From: Candidatus Eisenbergiella merdipullorum
GTDB lineage: Bacteria > Bacillota > Clostridia > Lachnospirales > Lachnospiraceae
Assembly: GCA_019118445.1 (NCBI GenBank)
Contig: DWYY01000102.1
Location: forward strand, 1-40,861
DNA length: 40,861 bases
Reading direction: 5' to 3'
A program made the translations under genes and the position numbers. Of this stretch, positions 9,295 through 17,798 are shown piece by piece (position 1 is the first letter of the stretch; every line of letters begins with the position of its first letter). The notes beneath the pieces were generated by a model. The model was not told where the DNA came from. It ran no database searches and saw nothing but the letters and a program-made list of their open reading frames with translations.

Positions 9295-9331
9295 ATGGCG
9301 CGGAATACAGATACCGACGCAGGGAGAAAAT

Positions 9332-10414
9332 ATGATTGATGCGAAAAAAGAAATGAAACCGATTGACTATGCCAGGGCCGCATGCGACACAATGATGCGT
9401 AAATACAGGGCGGAAGACCTTCCGCCCAAAGGACGTTTTCATTATCATCAGGGCGTTTTCCTGTCAGGAGTATATGAGACTTATAAACAGTGCCGGGAGG
9501 AAAAATACTTTCAGTATATGAAAGACTGGGTAGACTCCATCATCGATGAAAACGGTGAGATCCATACATTTAATAAGGGAGAACTGGACGATATACAGCC
9601 GGGCATTTTGCTGTTTCCTCTTTTGGAAAGAACGGGCGATCAAAGATATCGGAAAGCCCTGGATACGCTGATGGAAGTGATCAGAAACTTCCCGCAGAAT
9701 AAAGACGGCGGCTTCTGGCATAAGGATTGCTTCCCGGATCAGATGTGGCTGGACGGGCTTTATATGGCGGGACCCGTCTGTGCAGAATACGCCTGGCGTT
9801 TCGGAAAAAAGGAATATCTGGATATTGCCGTACAGCAGGCGTTGCTCATGCGGGAAAAAACCGAAGATAAAAAGACCGGACTGTGGTATCATGCCTGGGA
9901 TTGTGACAAAAAAGCGGAATGGGCGGATAAGAAAACAGGCCTGTCTCCAGAATTCTGGGGAAGAAGTATGGGCTGGGTCCCGATTGCAGTATTGAATGAG
10001 ATGGACTATATGCCGGAGGATTATGAAAAAAGAGAAGAGATGGAGTCTCTGGTAAGGGATCTGTTACAGGCATTATGTCGTTATCAATCCGAGGAAGGCC
10101 GCTGGTATCAGGTGGTCGATAAAGGCGGACAGACCGGGAACTGGCTGGAGAATTCCTGCTCCTGTCTGTACGTTGCGGCAATCTGCAAGGCCGTAAGAAA
10201 GGGGATTCTGGAAAATACTTATTTGACGCAGGCAAAGAAGGGATACCAGGCTGTCATCCGTTCTCTGGATTTTTCCGGCGGGGATCTTCTGATAGGGCAG
10301 GTCTGCATCGGGACCGGAGTAGGGGATTATCGTCACTATTGTGAACGTCCGATATCCGTGAATGATCTCCATGGAGTGGGCGCTTTTCTGCTCATGTGTA
10401 CGGAAGCAAGATAA
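9332..10414 (+). CDS. Unsaturated rhamnogalacturonyl hydrolase, GH105
   Basis: This protein of 360 residues matches the YteR/YesR family by its (alpha/alpha)6-barrel motifs: DQMWLDGLYMAGP with likely catalytic D141, LWYHAWD, and FWGRSMGWVPIA. GH105 enzymes hydrate and release unsaturated galacturonyl residues left by pectate or rhamnogalacturonan lyases. There is no signal peptide, so it acts inside the cell on imported oligosaccharides. It begins 37 bases after the lyase-like gene and is the last gene before a strong hairpin, so it ends the importer operon. An AGGGAG ribosome site precedes the ATG. Length is normal for the family and all main motifs are present. Confidence 0.92.
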   Translation: MIDAKKEMKPIDYARAACDTMMRKYRAEDLPPKGRFHYHQGVFLSGVYETYKQCREEKYFQYMKDWVDSIIDENGEIHTFNKGELDDIQPGILLFPLLERTGDQRYRKALDTLMEVIRNFPQNKDGGFWHKDCFPDQMWLDGLYMAGPVCAEYAWRFGKKEYLDIAVQQALLMREKTEDKKTGLWYHAWDCDKKAEWADKKTGLSPEFWGRSMGWVPIAVLNEMDYMPEDYEKREEMESLVRDLLQALCRYQSEEGRWYQVVDKGGQTGNWLENSCSCLYVAAICKAVRKGILENTYLTQAKKGYQAVIRSLDFSGGDLLIGQVCIGTGVGDYRHYCERPISVNDLHGVGAFLLMCTEAR

Positions 10415-10419
10415 GATAT

Positions 10420-10459
10420 GGGGCTGTGAAAAAATGATTTCTTATTTTTTCACAGCCCC
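10420..10459 (+). terminator. Terminator of the pectin operon
   Basis: A perfect 16-base stem, GGGGCTGTGAAAAAAT (10420-10435) pairing with ATTTTTTCACAGCCCC (10444-10459), encloses an 8-base loop. It begins 6 bases after the GH105 stop codon. The A/T block is inside the stem, so it could function in both directions. Confidence 0.8.
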
Positions 10460-10906
10460 GGTTCTGCTATCGCGATATGAAGGCGAACTGAAACGGGAGG
10501 GGACAGGGAAAAACATTTGTTACTACAGAGTATAATAATTCAGTGATTGTTGAACCGTTGACGGCGCTTTGGCTGTGTCTTTTGTATACTGAATCAAAAA
10601 AATTTTCTTGTATGCGAACCGGTAAGATGCTACAATACACCTGAGCATAAATTTTCAGTGAAGCCGTTCGGCTTTGGCGGATCTCCGCCATCTGTTCATT
10701 CTGACATTCATTTCGGAAACTCTATGCTGATTTTCAATCCCAACCATGTAACCATTTAAAAACGGCAGGAGTGGAGAAAGAGGATGCCGCTCCAGCCGCC
10801 AATGCGCAGGGCACAGCGCAGCGCAGTGCCGCATGCCGGCCTGACCGCCTGCCTGCGCGGGAAAGGAGCTTAGTGAAAACGCTAACGCTCCGGAAAGGAG
10901 CTAATC
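10460..10906 (+). other. Long leader region of the intact Rpn gene
   Basis: No gene is apparent in these 447 bases. They hold an inverted pair ATTCAGT/ACTGAAT (about 10539 and 10588), the promoter at 10608-10636, two close palindromes (AAGCCG-TT-CGGCTT at 10661-10674; GGCGG-ATCT-CCGCC at 10676-10689), and a duplicated ribosome-site sequence GGAAAGGAGCT at 10860-10870 and 10892-10902. The first of these is partly enclosed by a GGAGC/GCTCC pairing. The stretch 10780-10860 is rich in G and C. Confidence 0.6.
10608..10636 (+). promoter_or_regulatory. Promoter of the intact Rpn gene
   Basis: TTGTAT (10608-10613), a 17-base spacer, and TACAAT (10631-10636) fit a sigma-A promoter. It would give a leader of about 260 bases before the ATG at 10907, containing the palindromes described for this region. 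Confidence 0.55.
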
Positions 10907-11854
10907 ATGAATGAAACGGTACACGCAAACAGGAAACACAAGGATTCCGTTTTCCGGATGCTCTACAGCAGGAAGGAAGAACTGCTGCCCCTGTACAACG
11001 CCCTGAACGGAACGGATTACCAGGACCCGGGACAGTTGGAGGTCACCACCCTGGAGAACGCCATCTATATGAATATGAAGAACGACGTCTCCTTTCTCCT
11101 GGACGCAGAGATGATGCTGTACGAACATCAATCCACCTGGAACCCGAACATGCCGCTGAGGGATCTGTTTTATATATCGCGGCTTCTGGAAAAATATGTG
11201 AGCGGGGAATCGCTGTACGCGTCCACGTTGATCAAGCTCCCTGCGCCTCATTTTGTAGTCTTTTATAACGGAAGCCAGGATGCGCCGGAGGATCTTACAT
11301 TAAGATTGTCAGACGCATTTGAAGGAAGAAAGGGATACCCGCAGGAGAGAAAAGAGCCGGAACTGGAACTGAAGGTACGCTTCCTGAACATAAACCGCGG
11401 CCATAATGAGGGACTGATGAAACGGTGCCGGACGCTGCGGGAATACAGTGAATTTGTGTCCCGGATCAGGCAGTATGCGGATGGAGAGACGGCGATCGAA
11501 GAAGCTGTGGACAGGGCGGTAACGGAATGTATCGCGGAAGGGATCCTGGCGGATTTTCTGAGGAGCCAGAGAGCAGAGGTGATTGCAATGTCGATTTTCG
11601 AGTACAACGAGGAAGAGGAACTGAAGAAATACGGGCAGGCGGAATACCGGAGCGGGGAAATAAATGGAAAAGCAGAAGGAAAAGCGGAGTCCGTGATACT
11701 GGCCCTGGAAATGAAAGGGACTGTACCGGAACAGTTGAAAGACCGTATTTTTTCGGAAAAAGATATCTCCCTTCTGGAGGACTGGCTGAAAGCGGCCATT
11801 GGGGCGGATACGATCGAGACCTTTATGGACAGGACAGGGCTGAAGGAAAAATAA
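10907..11854 (+). CDS. Rpn-family recombination-promoting nuclease
   Basis: This intact protein of 315 residues belongs to the Rpn/PD-(D/E)XK transposase-like nuclease family. The N terminus carries KDSVFRMLYSRKEELLPLYN, and the core NDVSFLLDAEMMLYEHQST supplies the acidic residues and E-x-Q of the nuclease fold. The C-terminal part is charged and ends in a short helical segment (SEKDISLLEDWLKAAI). E. coli Rpn proteins are known to cut DNA and raise RecA-independent recombination. GGAAAGGAG at 10892-10900 lies 6 bases before the ATG. A nearly identical broken copy begins at the left window edge in the same orientation, so these genes form direct repeats about 11.1-11.2 kb apart. It stands alone between two terminators. 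Confidence 0.9.
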   Translation: MNETVHANRKHKDSVFRMLYSRKEELLPLYNALNGTDYQDPGQLEVTTLENAIYMNMKNDVSFLLDAEMMLYEHQSTWNPNMPLRDLFYISRLLEKYVSGESLYASTLIKLPAPHFVVFYNGSQDAPEDLTLRLSDAFEGRKGYPQERKEPELELKVRFLNINRGHNEGLMKRCRTLREYSEFVSRIRQYADGETAIEEAVDRAVTECIAEGILADFLRSQRAEVIAMSIFEYNEEEELKKYGQAEYRSGEINGKAEGKAESVILALEMKGTVPEQLKDRIFSEKDISLLEDWLKAAIGADTIETFMDRTGLKEK

Positions 11855-11874
11855 AATACGGGCAATTGAGAAAA

Positions 11875-11906
11875 AAAGGGGCTGCCAGAAAACAGACAGC
11901 CCCTTT
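11875..11906. terminator. Bidirectional terminator, Rpn and dehydratase genes
   Basis: AAAGGGGCTG (11875-11884) pairs with CAGCCCCTTT (11897-11906) around a 12-base loop. It is A-rich on the left and followed by TTTCTCT on the right, and lies between two converging genes, so it can serve both strands. Confidence 0.8.
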
Positions 11907-11941
11907 CTCTGAGAAAGCAGAGAGTATGAAAAGTGATCCGG

Positions 11942-13669
11942 TCAGTCCATATATCCGCCCTTCATCGGCGACACTGCCAGGGAGGCAAACTGCTTCAGCA
12001 CTCCTTTTTCGTACCTGCTTTTCGGAGGCGTCCAGGCCGCTTTCCGCTGCCGAAGGATCTCTTCTATCTGTGCTTCCGCCATTCTCTGCCCCTTCACGCC
12101 GATGAGGCGGAGAATGCGTTTTTCAATATCCAGTTCGATCAGATCCCCATCCTCTACCAGGGCGATAGGACCGCCCTCCGCGGCTTCCGGAGAGATGTGC
12201 CCGATGGCAGGCCCTTTGGACGCGCCGGAGAAGCGTCCGTCAGTCAGAAGGGCGATGGTGGAAGCAAGGAGCGGGTCGGAGGCGATGGCCTCTGTGGTAT
12301 AGAACATTTCCGGCATGCCGCTCCCCTTAGGGCCCTCGTAGCGGATGATGACCGCGTCGCCGGGCTGGATCTTGTGGGTGAGCACTGCGTTCAGTGCGTC
12401 CTCCTCGCAGTTGAAGGGCCGGGCGGTGAGCACGGCGGAAAACATTTCCTTTGGCACCACAGTATGCTTGACAACTGCGCCGTCCGGGGCCAGATTGCCC
12501 TTCAGCACCGCTACGCTTCCGTTTGTGCCTAAGGGATGATCGAAGGGCCGGATCACATCTTCCCTTTTCAGGCCATAATCGGCAAGGCGTTTCTGCCGTT
12601 CTTCGTAGAAGCCGTTCTTTTTAAGCTCCTCCAGATTTTCTCCCAGCGTCTTTCCCGTTACGGTCATCACATCCAGATGCAGCATGCTGCGGATTTCCTC
12701 CATCACCGCAGGAACGCCCCCTGCATAGGAGAAAAACTGGGCGGGCCACTGCCCGGCGGGACGGATGTTCAGCAGGTAGTGCGCGCCCCGATGGAGTCGG
12801 TCGAAGCTGTCTGCGTCCAGCCTGATCCCGAATTCATGGGCGATGGCGGGAAGGTGCAGGAGCGAATTGGTGGAGCCGGAGATCGCTGCGTGTACCATTA
12901 TCGCATTTTCAAAGGACCGTTCCGTGACGATATCGGAGGGCGCAAGTCCCATCCGGGCAAGGCGCACCGCCTGCCTGCCCGCTGCGGCTGCGGCTTCCCG
13001 CAGGCCGCTTTCCGCGGCAGGCATGAGTGCCGTCCCCGGAAGAGCCAGGCCCAGCGCTTCCGCCATGATCTGCATGGTGGAGGCGGTTCCCATGAAGGAG
13101 CAGGAGCCGCAGGAGGGGCAGGCATGCGTCTGATAAAAATGAAACTGTTCCGCACTGATCTCGCCGCGCTCATACATGGCGCTGTAGGCCCCGATCTGTT
13201 CCAGGGTCAGCAGGTCCGGACCTGCGTTCATGACGCCTCCCGGCAGGACGACACAGGGGATATTGATACGGCCCGCCGCCATCAGATGCGCCGGCATGCT
13301 TTTGTCGCAGCCCGCGATATAAACCGCTCCGTCGAAGGGCGTGGCGCAGGCGTGGATTTCGATCATATTCGCCATCATGTCCCGGGAGGGCAGGGAATAG
13401 TTCATCCCGTCATGTCCCTGTGCCTCTCCGTCGCAGATGTCTGTGCAGAAATATCTTGCCCCGTATCCCCCTTCCTGTGCTGCTCCTTCTTTGGCCTTTT
13501 CCGCCAGTTCCAGCAGATGGACGCTGCCCGGGTGGCTGTCTCCGAAAGAGCTTTCGATGAGGATCTGCGGCTTTTCAAGATCCTCCATTTTCCATCCCGT
13601 TCCCAGCCGGAGAGGATCCAGCTCCGGAGCCTGTTTTCTTAATTCCTGACTTCGTAGTGTTTTGTCCAT
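11942..13669 (-). CDS. IlvD/Edd-family dehydratase, probably sugar-acid type
   Basis: This iron-sulfur dehydratase has 575 residues. Likely cluster ligands are C79 (in ICDGEAQGHDGMNYS), C121 (in AGCDKSMPAH) and one of C184/C187/C190 (CPSCGSC). K123 follows the second cysteine as in the family. The segment after the third cysteine reads MGTASTM, which resembles arabonate or xylonate dehydratases more than dihydroxy-acid dehydratase IlvD. Sugar-acid dehydratases turn aldonic acids into 2-keto-3-deoxy acids, which fits the surrounding pectin and rhamnose genes; a role in branched-chain amino acid synthesis cannot be excluded. No ilv genes are nearby. GGAGGG lies 9 bases before the ATG, and a good promoter is found upstream. 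Confidence 0.85.
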   Translation of the reverse strand: MDKTLRSQELRKQAPELDPLRLGTGWKMEDLEKPQILIESSFGDSHPGSVHLLELAEKAKEGAAQEGGYGARYFCTDICDGEAQGHDGMNYSLPSRDMMANMIEIHACATPFDGAVYIAGCDKSMPAHLMAAGRINIPCVVLPGGVMNAGPDLLTLEQIGAYSAMYERGEISAEQFHFYQTHACPSCGSCSFMGTASTMQIMAEALGLALPGTALMPAAESGLREAAAAAGRQAVRLARMGLAPSDIVTERSFENAIMVHAAISGSTNSLLHLPAIAHEFGIRLDADSFDRLHRGAHYLLNIRPAGQWPAQFFSYAGGVPAVMEEIRSMLHLDVMTVTGKTLGENLEELKKNGFYEERQKRLADYGLKREDVIRPFDHPLGTNGSVAVLKGNLAPDGAVVKHTVVPKEMFSAVLTARPFNCEEDALNAVLTHKIQPGDAVIIRYEGPKGSGMPEMFYTTEAIASDPLLASTIALLTDGRFSGASKGPAIGHISPEAAEGGPIALVEDGDLIELDIEKRILRLIGVKGQRMAEAQIEEILRQRKAAWTPPKSRYEKGVLKQFASLAVSPMKGGYMD

Positions 13670-13750
13670 ATTTGTTTTCCCTCCATACTGAAGTACACTC
13701 CTTCAGCAAAAAGATGCTGATTAAAATAATACCGAAAAACTTATTAAAAA

Positions 13751-13779
13751 ATTATAGAGCTTATGGAAAGACGATTCAA
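13751..13779 (-). promoter_or_regulatory. Promoter of the dehydratase gene
   Basis: On the minus strand TTGAAT (13779-13774), a 17-base spacer and TATAAT (13756-13751) form a strong sigma-A-like promoter about 80 bases before the start codon. Between promoter and gene lies an inverted pair CTGAAG/CTTCAG (13688-13706), a possible operator. The remaining spacer up to 13950 is A+T rich with nothing else recognised. Confidence 0.7.
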
Positions 13780-13950
13780 CCTAAACTGCATATTTGAACT
13801 AGAATATTTTGTAGCTGTGGGAAAATGTTGACGTTGTGTACTTTTTCATAAAAAAGGATACTTACAGAATTGTAGAAAATAATATAAAGCGTAAAAAGAA
13901 GAACATTCTATTTGTCATGCGGATTGTGAGAAGAAAAAACCAGGGAAGTT

Positions 13951-14430
13951 AACACGCTGCAAAGTTTAAACTTTATGGCAATGGCTTATACCAAAACAGA
14001 TAACACCTTTACCAAGGCAATCGATATGCTTTCTACGATGATGCGGTATATGAAGGGAGTAGACTATAATGTGGTGACCATTCAAAAAGAGCTGGAATAT
14101 AGCAAAGCTTATATTGGTCTGGAACAGCTCCGGTTTGGGAATAAACTAAAAGTAAGCTGGGAAGTACCTGTTGAACTAGAGGAGTATGAGATCGTAAAGG
14201 TAACTCTGCAACCGATCCTGGAAAACTGTATTCGGCATGGTTTTAAAAACATGAAATCAGAAGAGGTGCGGCCGCTGATAGGACAGAAAATTGGGATCAG
14301 GAATGTCGATGAGAGAATACGGATGATTTTTGGGACGGAATATGGCCTGCATATCGAAGAAACGGAAACGGGTTTTTGCGTTGCGATCCGAATACCGGCG
14401 ATCAGAGAGGAAATGGGAGTAAATTTATAA
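13951..14430 (+). pseudogene. Relic of a YesM-type sensor kinase
   Basis: The open frame begins inside the histidine box: bases 13951-13974 read NTLQSLNF, the tail of the usual NPHFLYNTLQSL, but the preceding codons do not encode the phospho-accepting histidine. An ATG at 13975 lacks a ribosome site. The frame continues through a typical kinase segment (LEYSKAYIGLEQLRFGNKL) and the ATP-binding N box (LQPILENCIRHGF), then skips the glycine-rich G1 box and resumes at GIRNVDERIRMIFG. Thus both the sensor half and an internal ATP-lid part are deleted. What is left is 151 codons, without stop codons. It is probably non-functional, a remnant of a second YesM/YesN system that may once have controlled the neighbouring GH106-like gene. 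Confidence 0.8.
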
Positions 14431-14480
14431 AATGAGACAGGAAAAGCATAAAAAGACAGATACCCTTTTCCCGCCTGGTA

Positions 14481-14489
14481 TGCTATAAT
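14481..14489 (+). promoter_or_regulatory. Extended -10 promoter of the GH106-like gene
   Basis: TGCTATAAT is a perfect extended -10 element; no convincing -35 lies upstream. It is about 50 bases before the start codon of the large hydrolase gene, suggesting an activator-dependent or extended -10 promoter. Confidence 0.6.
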
Positions 14490-14538
14490 CTCCCTGTCAT
14501 TATGACAAATGAGTTAAGGAGAGGAAAGGAGAACTCAG

Positions 14539-17500
14539 ATGCTTTACAAAAAGAACCAAAACGCATCACTGGACGACCGGCTTTTTCAGAAACCGTCCAG
14601 CGAATACCGGGGCGCTCCGTTCTGGGCCTGGAACTGCCGGGTGAGCCGGGAGGATGTGGACCATATCCTGGAGGATCTGAAGGCCATGGGCATGGGAGGC
14701 GCCCATCTTCACAGCCGGACAGGCATGGCTCTGCCCTATCTGGAAAAGGAATTTATGGACAGGATCCGTTATTCTCATCAGAAAGCCGGAAAGCTGGACA
14801 TGCTCACCTGGCTGTATGACGAGGACCGCTGGCCTTCCGGCGCGGCGGGGGGACTGGTAACGAAGGATCCCGCCTTCCGGCAGCGCTTTCTGGTATTCTC
14901 GCCGGAAAAGCTGCCCGCACAGGGAGAGGACAGGAAAAACGGGGAGGCTTCTGTCCACAGCCTCAAAGGGGGAGAAAGAGCGCTCCTTGCACGCTATGCC
15001 ATAAGGCTGGAGGGAGGATTCCTGACGGCATATCAGCTGCTGGACCGTCAGGCTCCTGCTCCGGAAGGCTTCGATCTCTGGTATCTGTATGAGGAGGTTG
15101 CCGGAAATAATCCCTGGTATAACAACCAGGCCTATGTGGATACCTTAAATCCCAAAGCCATTGGGAAATTTATAGAAATCACCCACGAAGCCTATTGCAG
15201 AGAGCTGGGGGACAGCTTTGGGGAATCTGTCCCGGCCATTTTCACCGATGAGCCGCAGTTCTGTCAGAAGTCCACAATCGGCTTCGCGGAAGAAAAGAAA
15301 CGGGTGATCCTTCCCTATACGGATGATTTTGCCGATACCTACAGGGAAGCCTATGGCTGTGATTTCTTTGAGACTTTTCCGGAATGTATCTGGGAGCTTC
15401 CGGACGGGAAGGTTTCCGTAAACCGCTATCATTACCATGACCATGTCTGCGAACGGTTTACTGCCGCCTTTGCCGATCAGATCGGCGCCTGGTGCCGGCA
15501 GCACGGCATCGCGCTCACCGGACATATGCTGGGAGAAGAAACGCTTCAGTCTCAGACGTCGGCTCTGGGAGAGGCCATGCGTTCCTATCGTTCCTTTGAT
15601 CTTCCCGGCATCGATATGCTCTGCGACAACCGGGAGCTTTCCACCGCAAAACAGGCCCAGAGCGCGGTCCACCAGTTTGGCCGGGAAGGGATGTTAAGCG
15701 AGATTTACGGCGTGACCAACTGGGATTTTGATTTCCGCGGCCACAAGCTGGCGGGAGACTGGCAGGCGGCTCTTGGCGTCACCATCCGGGTGCATCATCT
15801 GACCTGGACATCTATGGCGGGAGAAGCGAAAAGAGATTATCCGGCCTCCATCGGCTATCAGTCCCCCTGGTACAGGGAGTATCCCCTGATCGAAAACTAT
15901 TTCGCCCGCCTGAATACCGCTCTCACCAGGGGTACGGCGGAGGTGAAGGTCGGCGTCATCCACCCGGTGGAATCCTACTGGCTGTACTGGGGAGCAAAGG
16001 AGCAGACGGATGGCATCCGGCAGGAAATGGACTATAATTTCCGGAAGCTTACGGAATGGCTCCTGTTCGGCCTGATCGATTTTGATTTTATTTCGGAGGC
16101 TCTCTGGAAGCAGCAGACCCCGGACGAAGAGCTGGACGGACAGGGAGATTTCCTGGTAGGGAAAATGAAATATGAGGTGATCCTGGTACCCAATTGTGTC
16201 ACCATCCGAAGGAGCACCCTGGAGCGTCTGAGGGCGTTCAGGAAAAAGGGCGGACGTGTGATCTTCACCGGAACGGTCCCCACCCATGTGGACGCGGTGC
16301 GCTGCAGCGATGCGGCGGACTTCGCAGCATCATGCGAGATCATCGGCTTTGCAGAAAATCTTCTGACATCCGCCCTGCTCCCGGTGCGGACGGTGGATGT
16401 ACATAATCAGGACGGCGTGCGGGTGAGCAACATGCTGTATCAGATGCGTCAGGACAGCGACCGGAAGTGGCTGTTCCTGGCCCATTGCATGCCGATGAAG
16501 AATCCGGATATCCCGAACCGGGAGGACCTAACCATCCGGATCAGAGGAGAATGGCGGCCGGTGCTGTATGACGCCATGACGGGAGAGATCCGCGAGGTGC
16601 CATATGAAAAGGATAAAGGAGACACTCTGATCCGGCAGACGGTATTCGATCACGATTCCCTTCTGTATGCCCTGTATCCTGCTGCTTCCGAGCATTCCGA
16701 AACCGGAGATTCTGCACGGAGAGGCAGTGTGGAAGCCGTTTCTCCTTCCGCGGGGATACAGGAAGCGTCTGGCCGCAGGATCATCCTTCCGGACGACGTG
16801 GAGGTTTCTCTGGAGGAACCTGATGTGGCGGTCCTGGATCTGGCGGAGGCCAGCTTTGACGGAGGACCATGGCAGGAAAGGGATGAAATCCTGCGCATTG
16901 ACAATAAGTTCAGGGCCATCACAGGGTATCCGATGCGGATAGATGCCTTCCCACAGCCCTGGGTGGAACCGGAAAAAGAGGAGATCCGGCATCGTCTGGC
17001 CCTCCGGTTCAGAATCCATGCGGACCGGGAGATCACGAAGCCCTTCCTCGCGCTGGAAAACGCGGAGGAAACGAAGCTGACCTTAAACGGTGTTCCGGTT
17101 CCCTCTGCCGTAACCGGATATTATGTGGACCGGGCGATCCGGACGGTAGCGCTTCCGGATCTGAAAGCGGGAGAAAATATTCTGACAGCGGAAATGCCTT
17201 ATTATAATAAATTTAACGTGGAAGTCATGTATCTGCTGGGAGATTTTGGCGTCCGCACAGCGGGACACAGCGTCCTCCTCACTGAACCGGTGCGCAGGCT
17301 GGCCTTTGGGGACATCTGCGGACAGGGGCTTCCCTTCTATGGAGGAAATCTCACCTACAAGATACCTGTGAACGTAAGCCGCGACTGTACCCTGAGGGTG
17401 GAAGCCACGCAGTTCCGCTGTCCGGTGATCGGAATCCGCCTGGATGGTCAGGACTGTGGCCGGATCGCCTTCTCTCCCTATTCTCTGGAGATCAGAGATG

Positions 17501-17697
17501 TGAAAGCCGGAGAGCATCTGCTGGAGATCACCGCTTTCGGAAACCGGGTCAATACATTCGGCACGCTTCATAACTGTAACCATACGGAGAGATGGTTCGG
17601 GCCAAACGCCTGGAGAACCACGGGACCTGCCTGGGCATATGAGTATCAGCTCCGTCCCGGCGGGATCCTCATCAGCCCGGTAATCACAGAAATCTGA
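14539..17697 (+). CDS. Large GH106-like hydrolase, putative alpha-L-rhamnosidase
   Basis: This protein of 1052 residues has no signal peptide and so is probably cytoplasmic. The N terminus (PSSEYRGAPFWAWN, about 20-33, then ILEDLKAMGMGGAHLH) has the layout of GH106 and related rhamnosidase families: a (beta/alpha)8 barrel, with IFTDEPQF near residue 235 as a likely active-site strand and HHLTWTSMAGEAKRDYP near 420. The C-terminal third (about 800-1050) looks like beta-sandwich sugar-binding domains. GH106 enzymes release L-rhamnose from rhamnogalacturonan, which would complement the PL22/GH105 pair upstream. AAAGGAG lies 7 bases before the ATG. Family placement is by motif recall; the substrate is inference. 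A short linker rich in Ser/Glu at about 715-750 could separate domains. Confidence 0.7.
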   Translation: MLYKKNQNASLDDRLFQKPSSEYRGAPFWAWNCRVSREDVDHILEDLKAMGMGGAHLHSRTGMALPYLEKEFMDRIRYSHQKAGKLDMLTWLYDEDRWPSGAAGGLVTKDPAFRQRFLVFSPEKLPAQGEDRKNGEASVHSLKGGERALLARYAIRLEGGFLTAYQLLDRQAPAPEGFDLWYLYEEVAGNNPWYNNQAYVDTLNPKAIGKFIEITHEAYCRELGDSFGESVPAIFTDEPQFCQKSTIGFAEEKKRVILPYTDDFADTYREAYGCDFFETFPECIWELPDGKVSVNRYHYHDHVCERFTAAFADQIGAWCRQHGIALTGHMLGEETLQSQTSALGEAMRSYRSFDLPGIDMLCDNRELSTAKQAQSAVHQFGREGMLSEIYGVTNWDFDFRGHKLAGDWQAALGVTIRVHHLTWTSMAGEAKRDYPASIGYQSPWYREYPLIENYFARLNTALTRGTAEVKVGVIHPVESYWLYWGAKEQTDGIRQEMDYNFRKLTEWLLFGLIDFDFISEALWKQQTPDEELDGQGDFLVGKMKYEVILVPNCVTIRRSTLERLRAFRKKGGRVIFTGTVPTHVDAVRCSDAADFAASCEIIGFAENLLTSALLPVRTVDVHNQDGVRVSNMLYQMRQDSDRKWLFLAHCMPMKNPDIPNREDLTIRIRGEWRPVLYDAMTGEIREVPYEKDKGDTLIRQTVFDHDSLLYALYPAASEHSETGDSARRGSVEAVSPSAGIQEASGRRIILPDDVEVSLEEPDVAVLDLAEASFDGGPWQERDEILRIDNKFRAITGYPMRIDAFPQPWVEPEKEEIRHRLALRFRIHADREITKPFLALENAEETKLTLNGVPVPSAVTGYYVDRAIRTVALPDLKAGENILTAEMPYYNKFNVEVMYLLGDFGVRTAGHSVLLTEPVRRLAFGDICGQGLPFYGGNLTYKIPVNVSRDCTLRVEATQFRCPVIGIRLDGQDCGRIAFSPYSLEIRDVKAGEHLLEITAFGNRVNTFGTLHNCNHTERWFGPNAWRTTGPAWAYEYQLRPGGILISPVITEI

Positions 17698-17705
17698 GAA
17701 GCCGG

Positions 17706-17729
17706 TTCTGTTTCCGGAAAAAAACAGAA
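17706..17729 (+). terminator. Small hairpin after the GH106-like gene
   Basis: TTCTGTTT (17706-17713) pairs with AAACAGAA (17722-17729) around 8 bases, 9 bases after the stop codon. It is A/T-rich and lacks a T run, so termination would be partial and the acetyltransferase gene may be read through. Confidence 0.4.
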
Positions 17730-17798
17730 TTAACAGGACGGGGGATCGTTTTGGATTCCCCGTCAAAAATTTTGATGCTGCAGGAGGAAGGATGGCAA

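Noticed and set aside
10467..10691. Minus-strand open frame in the Rpn leader region
   Set aside because: No ribosome site or recognisable domain, and the plus-strand promoter and palindromes lie within it.
1..11854. Composite transposon formed by the two Rpn genes
   Set aside because: No terminal inverted repeats or target duplications are visible at the outer ends; only direct gene duplication can be supported.
12536..13642. Long plus-strand open frame opposite the dehydratase gene
   Set aside because: It has no recognisable domain or ribosome site and is explained by the G+C-rich codon pattern of the real minus-strand gene.
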